This document shows positions 59,981-64,000 of a stretch of DNA of 64,000 bases, in pieces. The number at the start of each line of letters is the position of its first letter. Position 1 is the first letter of the stretch. Location of the stretch: contig DISJ01000018.1 of assembly GCA_002421605.1 (NCBI GenBank), positions 78,832 through 142,831 on the forward strand, written 5' to 3'. The notes under the pieces are model-generated. The model did not search any database. It was given only the letters and a program-made list of their open reading frames with translations, and was not told where the DNA came from. The DNA is from Rhodobacteraceae bacterium UBA6213. Lineage in GTDB: Bacteria; Pseudomonadota; Alphaproteobacteria; Rhodobacterales; Rhodobacteraceae. Made by a program: the position numbers and the translations under genes.

Positions 59981-61270
59981 TTAGGTAAGCAGCCCATCTG
60001 CCGTCAGCCGGGTTCTGCCGCCAAGGTAGGGGTGAAGTGCGCCGGGCAGCGTGACCGAACCGTCGGCCTCTTGCCCGTTTTCCAAAACCGCGATCAGGCA
60101 GCGCCCCACTGCAAGGCCCGACCCGTTCAGCGTAGCGACGAACTCGGGCTTGCCACCCGCGCTGCGGTAGCGCGCGTTCATGCGGCGCGCTTGAAAGCTG
60201 CCGCAGCTCGAAACCGACGAGATTTCGCGGTAAGTGTTCTGCCCCGGAAGCCAAACCTCCAAGTCGTGCGTCTTTTGGCTGCCAAAGCCCATGTCGCCGG
60301 TGCAAAGCACGATCGTGCGATAGGGCAGGCCCAACCGTTCCAGCACGGTTTGCGCGCAAGCGGTCATACGCTCATGCTCGGCCAGCGCCGTCTCGGGCGT
60401 GCAGATCGTGACCATCTCGGCCTTTTCAAACTGATGCTGGCGCAACATGCCCGAGGTATCCTTGCCCGCCGATCCGGCCTCGGAGCGGAAGCACTGGGTC
60501 AGGGCCGTCATGCGGATGGGCAGGACCGCCTCGTCCAGCAATTCGCCCGCGACCGTGTTGGTCAGCGTCACCTCGGCGGTCGGAATCAGCCACCAGCCAT
60601 TGGTGGTTTGATAGCTGTCTTCGGCGAACTTCGGCAGGTTGCCAGTGCCAAACATCGCCTCATCGCGCACCAGAACCGGGGTGATCATTTCGGTCAGCTC
60701 GTGTTCGTCGGTGTGCAGATCCAACATGAACTGGCCAAGCGCTCGGTGAATACGCGCAACCCCGCGCGACAGCACCACAAAGCGCGAGCCGGAAAGCTTG
60801 GCGGCAGTTTCAAAATCCATCGCCTTCGCGACGCCCGCAATCTGGTAATGCTCGACCGGCGTGAAACCGAATGTGCGCGGGGTGCCCCAGCGGTGGATTT
60901 CGATATTGCCGTGTTCATCAACGCCATCGGGCACTTCGTCCAACGGCAGGTTCGGAATCCGCATCAGCATGTCGCGCAGGGCAGCGTCTTCACCGCTTGC
61001 CTCAGTGTTCAACCGCGCGATTTCGGCCTTTTTCTCGGCCACCAGCGCGCGCAGGCGTTCAAACTCGGCCTCGTCGCCGCGCGCCTTGGCGGCGCCAACC
61101 TCTTTGCTGGCGCGGTTCTGTTCGGCCTGCGCTGTTTCTGCGGCCATGATCTTGCCGCGACGGTCTTCATCAAGCGCAAGAATGGCGGGCGAGACGGGCG
61201 CAAGACCGCGCCGTGCCAATGCGGCGTCGAAAGCTGCGGGATTTTCACGGATGGCGCGGATATCGTGCAT
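59981..61270 (-). CDS. serS: Serine--tRNA ligase
   Basis: 429 residues from ATG 61270 (MHDIRAIRENP), the conserved start; 37 upstream codons are not similar to the family. N-terminal coiled-coil arm for tRNA-Ser (about 30-105) and class II catalytic core with motif 2 (TQCFRSEAGSAGKDTSGMLRQHQFEK) and motif 3 (ATLNGSGLAVGRCLIAVLEN). Complete. It converges on der with an 87-base gap lacking a clear terminator. Confidence 0.98.
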   Translation of the reverse strand: MHDIRAIRENPAAFDAALARRGLAPVSPAILALDEDRRGKIMAAETAQAEQNRASKEVGAAKARGDEAEFERLRALVAEKKAEIARLNTEASGEDAALRDMLMRIPNLPLDEVPDGVDEHGNIEIHRWGTPRTFGFTPVEHYQIAGVAKAMDFETAAKLSGSRFVVLSRGVARIHRALGQFMLDLHTDEHELTEMITPVLVRDEAMFGTGNLPKFAEDSYQTTNGWWLIPTAEVTLTNTVAGELLDEAVLPIRMTALTQCFRSEAGSAGKDTSGMLRQHQFEKAEMVTICTPETALAEHERMTACAQTVLERLGLPYRTIVLCTGDMGFGSQKTHDLEVWLPGQNTYREISSVSSCGSFQARRMNARYRSAGGKPEFVATLNGSGLAVGRCLIAVLENGQEADGSVTLPGALHPYLGGRTRLTADGLLT

Positions 61271-61418
61271 GGCGGGCCTCGTCTGGCAGGGTCTGGGGTC
61301 GCTGTAGCGCATTGACGCGCGTACGAAAAGACCGGCTGCAACAACATAAGATTTTACGCGCGTATCGGCGGGGCGTATCATGTGTCAGTGCCCTTTTTGG
61401 CACCGTATGGAGGACATC

Positions 61419-61634
61419 ATGCGTGGTTTTATGCGTTTTGTGGCGGCGGTTTCGTTCATCGGAAGCTTGCTCGCGCCCACTCTGGCGTTTGGGGAGCCGA
61501 GCTGCACCGGCTGGTTGGATCAGGGCAACGGGACCAGCTGGCAAACCTGCGTTGGTGATGACGGCAAGCAGCGGTGCTATGAGATCAACAACGCACCCGG
61601 CAGCACCTCGCGCGAAGTGACCTGCAGCGGCTGA
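61419..61634 (+). CDS. Small secreted four-cysteine protein
   Basis: 71 residues from ATG 61419, five bases after GGAGG. Signal peptide about 1-25 (ending LAFGE), mature part ~46 residues with four cysteines (SCTG, TCVG, RCYE, VTCSG) that could form two disulfides, plus several Trp/Gly/Asn. Not a family I can name. It is monocistronic and ends six bases from the converging SqrR-like gene. Confidence 0.75.
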   Translation: MRGFMRFVAAVSFIGSLLAPTLAFGEPSCTGWLDQGNGTSWQTCVGDDGKQRCYEINNAPGSTSREVTCSG

Positions 61635-61640
61635 CCCGGT

Positions 61641-62009
61641 TCAGGGCGCTTTACAGAAAAGCTCGTAGACCAGTCCCACCACCTGCTCGGCCTTTGGGTC
61701 GGATAGGGAGTAGTACATTGCCTTGCCTTCACGCCGACAGGTCACGAGCCCTTCAAGGCGCAGGCGCGCAAGTTGCTGGCTGACCGCGGCCTGCCGCGAT
61801 TCCAGCAGGTTTTCGAGCTCTGTAACTGATTTCTCGCCCGAGGTCAGATAGCACAGAATCATCAACCGCCCTTCATGCGCGAGCGCTTTGAGGAAGGTAG
61901 AGGCCAGCTGCGCGCGCCCCATCATCTCGGCAGGTGCGATCGCCACGCAGCCAAGGTCGGGCTCGTGTGCGCTGTCGATTGCAGAGGTCGGGGGAGTTGC
62001 AGAAGTCAT
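61641..62009 (-). CDS. ArsR-family repressor, SqrR/YgaV-like persulfide sensor
   Basis: 122 residues from ATG 62009; the open frame runs 149 codons further up, but this part is not ArsR-like. Winged helix with FLKALAHEGRLMILCYL (helix 2) and VTELENLLESRQAAVSQQLARLRLEGLV (recognition region). Cys21, Cys53 and Cys119 have exactly the spacings (32 and 66) of Cys9, Cys41 and Cys107 in Rhodobacter capsulatus SqrR, which senses sulfide through a persulfide/tetrasulfide bridge and represses sulfide oxidation genes. Target genes cannot be read from the sequence. Confidence 0.88.
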   Translation of the reverse strand: MTSATPPTSAIDSAHEPDLGCVAIAPAEMMGRAQLASTFLKALAHEGRLMILCYLTSGEKSVTELENLLESRQAAVSQQLARLRLEGLVTCRREGKAMYYSLSDPKAEQVVGLVYELFCKAP

Positions 62010-62544
62010 GAACCATCCGTTTTCAGATTGCGCATTGCGGCGCACGCCGCAGGGTCGCTCGCGGATAACATGGGCGCGCAGGTGAATCGAGACAAGATGT
62101 TTCGCTCCAACGCTTTGGCCGCGACGTGTTGTGGGCACTCTGCTTGGCGCATGGCGCGCATCTGTCGCATCGCAAAAAGCGCATTTTGGTCGCACAATAA
62201 GCGACGTGAGTCCTTCGGCCTCTGCGAGGGCTGCAGGATTTGCACGGGTCGCTGGGGCTTGGACGGTCCACCGGGCTTTCATCGACATTCGGAAGTTGCG
62301 TCGGCAGGGACTGGCTTGATCCTTCTCCAGTCCCGGATGCCGTCTGCGTGCGGGCGGGGTTCTCGTGCTGCGAACCTCAGTCTGGCGTGGCGGTGCCGAC
62401 GCGACCTCTGCGCAGCTTGCGCAAGCTATTCCCGAAATTTGGATTGAAACTGACACGGGTGGACTACCACCCGTGCCGGTAATCGTTACGCCACTGAATC
62501 ACGGCGTAGCGATAAAACGTTACCAAAAAGTAAACGTCGCCAGA
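62010..62544. other. Structured non-coding stretch upstream of the SqrR-like gene
   Basis: 535 bases without a believable gene. It holds an imperfect 13-bp hairpin CGGCA-GGGACTGG/CCAGTCCC-GGA-TGCCG (62302-62342), the palindrome AGCTTGCGCAAGCT (62414-62427), and the terminator-like hairpin below. A structured RNA is possible; frames on both strands look random. Confidence 0.45.
62454..62475 (-). terminator. Probable terminator after the dsbB run
   Basis: CACGGGTGG-ACTA-CCACCCGTG, a perfect 9-bp stem. On the minus strand it is followed by TCAGTTTC, so it probably ends transcription from yqaA-dsbB and the small frame. Confidence 0.55.
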
Positions 62545-62703
62545 TCAGGCTTCGGCCGCGACGGATACTTGGTCGCGCGAGTTCTGCGAGGGCGCATCGT
62601 CTTTTTCCGCAGGCGCGTTGAAGAAAAGGGTCAACCGCGAAAGTTCGCCCGTTACGGCAAGAAGCATCAAGACGACGGCGAGAGTGTCAAATGTCAGCAG
62701 CAC
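62545..62703 (-). CDS. Possible small single-pass membrane protein
   Basis: 52 residues from GTG 62703, with GGAGAG five bases upstream. Residues about 2-18 (LLTFDTLAVVLMLLAVTG) form a membrane helix and the rest is polar and acidic. It lies 90 bases after dsbB on the same strand. Good ribosome site and typical small-membrane-protein shape; no family known. Confidence 0.45.
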   Translation of the reverse strand: MLLTFDTLAVVLMLLAVTGELSRLTLFFNAPAEKDDAPSQNSRDQVSVAAEA

Positions 62704-62793
62704 GGCGGCTCTCCGAATTAACTACGCTCTGAAAATCGCATCCAATTCGGGCAAGAATGCGGCCGCGATATGGCGATTAGTAAGCCCCGATGC

Positions 62794-63288
62794 CTAGTTG
62801 CGCCGTGCCGCGGCGATCCAGATAGCCATCAGCATAAAGGACGCAACCGCGTTCCAGCTGGCAATCGAAACGCCCATCAGGCTAAGCACCACCTCGTCAC
62901 AACGCACCAGTGGTGCCGCCATGATCTGGTTGAGAAGGTCTTGCGCGTTCTGCCCACCAAGGTCGCCCGAGGTACAAGTGTCGGGGCCAGCCCACCATTT
63001 TTGCTCAACACCCGTATGATAGATGCCAATCAGCGCGGTAGCGAGTGCAGCAAGCGCCCCGGCCCAGGCAAGCGGTGCCGTTGGCCGCCACGTCAGCGCC
63101 ACGAGTCCGATCGCTACGGCCGCCATATGCGGATAGCGCTGCCACCAGCAAAGCTGGCATGGCGCGAACCCCAGCGCCTGAAACACATAGGCCGACGCAA
63201 GCAGACCCGCAGAGCCTGCGGCGGCCAACAGTATCAGGCGCAACCGCGTGGCGGTAAGCGTATCGTAGATTTGGCGCAAAGTTGTCAT
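62794..63288 (-). CDS. dsbB: Disulfide bond formation protein B
   Basis: 164 residues, four membrane helices. The quinone-reactive pair CQLC (Cys44, Cys47) in GFAPCQLCWWQRYPH and the second periplasmic pair (Cys105, Cys130) are both present, so it should reoxidise DsbA. The start overlaps the preceding gene by four bases. Relevant to the many c-type cytochromes and Cys-rich secreted proteins here, though linkage is inferred. Confidence 0.95.
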   Translation of the reverse strand: MTTLRQIYDTLTATRLRLILLAAAGSAGLLASAYVFQALGFAPCQLCWWQRYPHMAAVAIGLVALTWRPTAPLAWAGALAALATALIGIYHTGVEQKWWAGPDTCTSGDLGGQNAQDLLNQIMAAPLVRCDEVVLSLMGVSIASWNAVASFMLMAIWIAAARRN

Positions 63289-63869
63289 AGGTATCTCACA
63301 AAATAGAAGCTGCCGATCAGCACCACAACGAACACGATGAACACAAATCCCAGCCGCCGCTCAATGAAGTCGCGCATCGGCGCGCCGAACCGCCACAACA
63401 AAGCCGCGATCAGAAAAAAGCGCAAGGCCCGCGCCAAAAACGAAACCGTGACGAACACCGGCAACGAAAGCTGGGTCGCCCCCGAGAAGATCGTGATGAC
63501 CTTATAGGGAAACGGCGTCACCCCCGCGATCAGCACCGCCCAAGCACCATATTCGTTGAAGCGCCGCGCCAAGTCATCGAAGCTGCCTTTGGCCCCGTAA
63601 AACTCCAGCACCGGGTTGCCGACCGAGTCCATCAGCCCCCAACCGATGTAATAGCCAAGCATCCCGCCTGCCACCGACGCCAGCGTGGCCAGCGTGGCAA
63701 TAAGGAACGCGCGCGAGGGTCGCGCCACGATCATAGGAATCATAAGCACATCGGGCGGGATCGGAAACACCGAGCTCTCGATGAAGGCAATCGCGGCAAG
63801 CGCCCAAAGCGCGTGGCGGTGCCCGGCAAGCCCCAGAACATTGTCGTAAAGCCTGCGGATCATCGCCAT
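63285..63869 (-). CDS. YqaA/DedA (SNARE-associated) family membrane protein
   Basis: 194 residues from ATG 63869, after AGAGG; the upstream 23 codons of open frame are not used. Helices near 17-35, 50-75, 110-130 (with the re-entrant PFPYKVITIFSGATQLS motif of DedA-like proteins) and two at the C-terminus. The ESSVFPIPPDVLMIPM segment is typical. DedA proteins flip lipids or support membrane homeostasis. Coupled to dsbB (ATGA overlap). Confidence 0.9.
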   Translation of the reverse strand: MAMIRRLYDNVLGLAGHRHALWALAAIAFIESSVFPIPPDVLMIPMIVARPSRAFLIATLATLASVAGGMLGYYIGWGLMDSVGNPVLEFYGAKGSFDDLARRFNEYGAWAVLIAGVTPFPYKVITIFSGATQLSLPVFVTVSFLARALRFFLIAALLWRFGAPMRDFIERRLGFVFIVFVVVLIGSFYFVRYL

Positions 63870-63976
63870 ATTGGAACCTCTTTGTTCGGCCTGCCTCACT
63901 TCGCGCGCCGCGCACGCGCCGTCAAGCGCGAGAGCCACTTGCCAGCGCCGGGAAGCAGCGTTAATGCAGTTGCCGG

Positions 63977-64000
63977 GCCCAAGTGGCGAAATGGTAGACG
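63977..64000 (+). tRNA. tRNA-Leu, 5' end only
   Basis: The last 24 bases (GCCCAAG TG GCGAAATGGTAGACG) have the acceptor 5' strand, U8-G9 and the GCG...GGTAGACG D arm characteristic of tRNA-Leu. The anticodon lies beyond the window. Confidence 0.75.

Noticed and set aside
62010..62456. N-terminal extension of the SqrR-like frame
   Set aside because: ArsR proteins of this type are about 110-125 residues; the extra 149 codons lack similarity and begin in a structured spacer.
1..64000. CRISPR arrays, insertion sequences, prophage or integrase genes
   Set aside because: No regularly spaced repeats, transposase or integrase motifs, or terminal repeats were seen anywhere in the window.

Overview
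The window is a G+C-rich chromosomal segment of an alphaproteobacterium, almost certainly Rhodobacteraceae/Paracoccaceae. The evidence is gene content and order: murA-DUF2948-hisD-UPF0262-phosphatase-infA-maf-RNase E/G-yacG-tRNA-Phe; DUF6446 wedged between glyQ and glyS; the family-specific DUF6477 and DUF6456 proteins. The genus cannot be fixed from the sequence. No insertion sequence, phage gene, CRISPR array or plasmid function is visible.

Layout. 1-1213 (minus): the N-terminal part of a secreted multiheme cytochrome c that runs off the left edge, preceded by a DUF2946-like protein. 1369-8493 (plus): housekeeping block for peptidoglycan, histidine, translation and RNA maturation. 8497-18579 (minus): seven tightly packed genes with an anaerobic electron-transfer theme: nfnA, nfnB, a 2-oxoacid:ferredoxin oxidoreductase (alpha/gamma fusion and beta), an unusual 751-residue protein ending in a 4Fe-4S ferredoxin-like domain, and the glycyl-radical enzyme/activase pair YjjI-YjjW. 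A perfect FNR box lies just upstream of nfnA. 18808-23873 (plus): two tandem diheme cytochromes c, then an octaheme cytochrome of the tetrathionate-reductase family with a cytochrome b partner. Together 8.5-23.9 kb looks like a metabolic/respiratory island for low-oxygen life and is the most interesting part of the window.

23.9-32 kb: cell-envelope genes (MepK-like peptidase, L,D-transpeptidase, lpxD with a dedicated ACP and ketosynthase, IalB) and a HerA-like ATPase. 32-47.5 kb: DUF6456 regulator, pyruvate carboxylase, TrkH, a degenerate trypsin-like protein, glyQ-DUF6446-glyS, a PPDK-like protein with an apparently eroded ATP-binding half, and a SleB hydrolase. 47.5-52.9 kb: folB, folP, glmM, an amidotransferase, a TfoX-like protein and an NsrR-type regulator. 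53.3-59.9 kb: SLAC1-family channel, Atm1-type ABC exporter, and a TPR-bamB-der run. 60-64 kb: serS, a small Cys-rich secreted protein, an SqrR-like persulfide-sensor repressor, dsbB with a YqaA/DedA protein, and the 5' end of a tRNA-Leu at the right edge.

Regulatory logic that can be read directly: FNR-type boxes occur before nfnA and before the NsrR-type gene, each placed as expected for a class II activated promoter. The SqrR-like protein has the exact three-cysteine spacing of the known sulfide sensor. Redox, NO and sulfur sensing therefore all surround the cytochrome/ferredoxin genes, although direct regulation is inferred.
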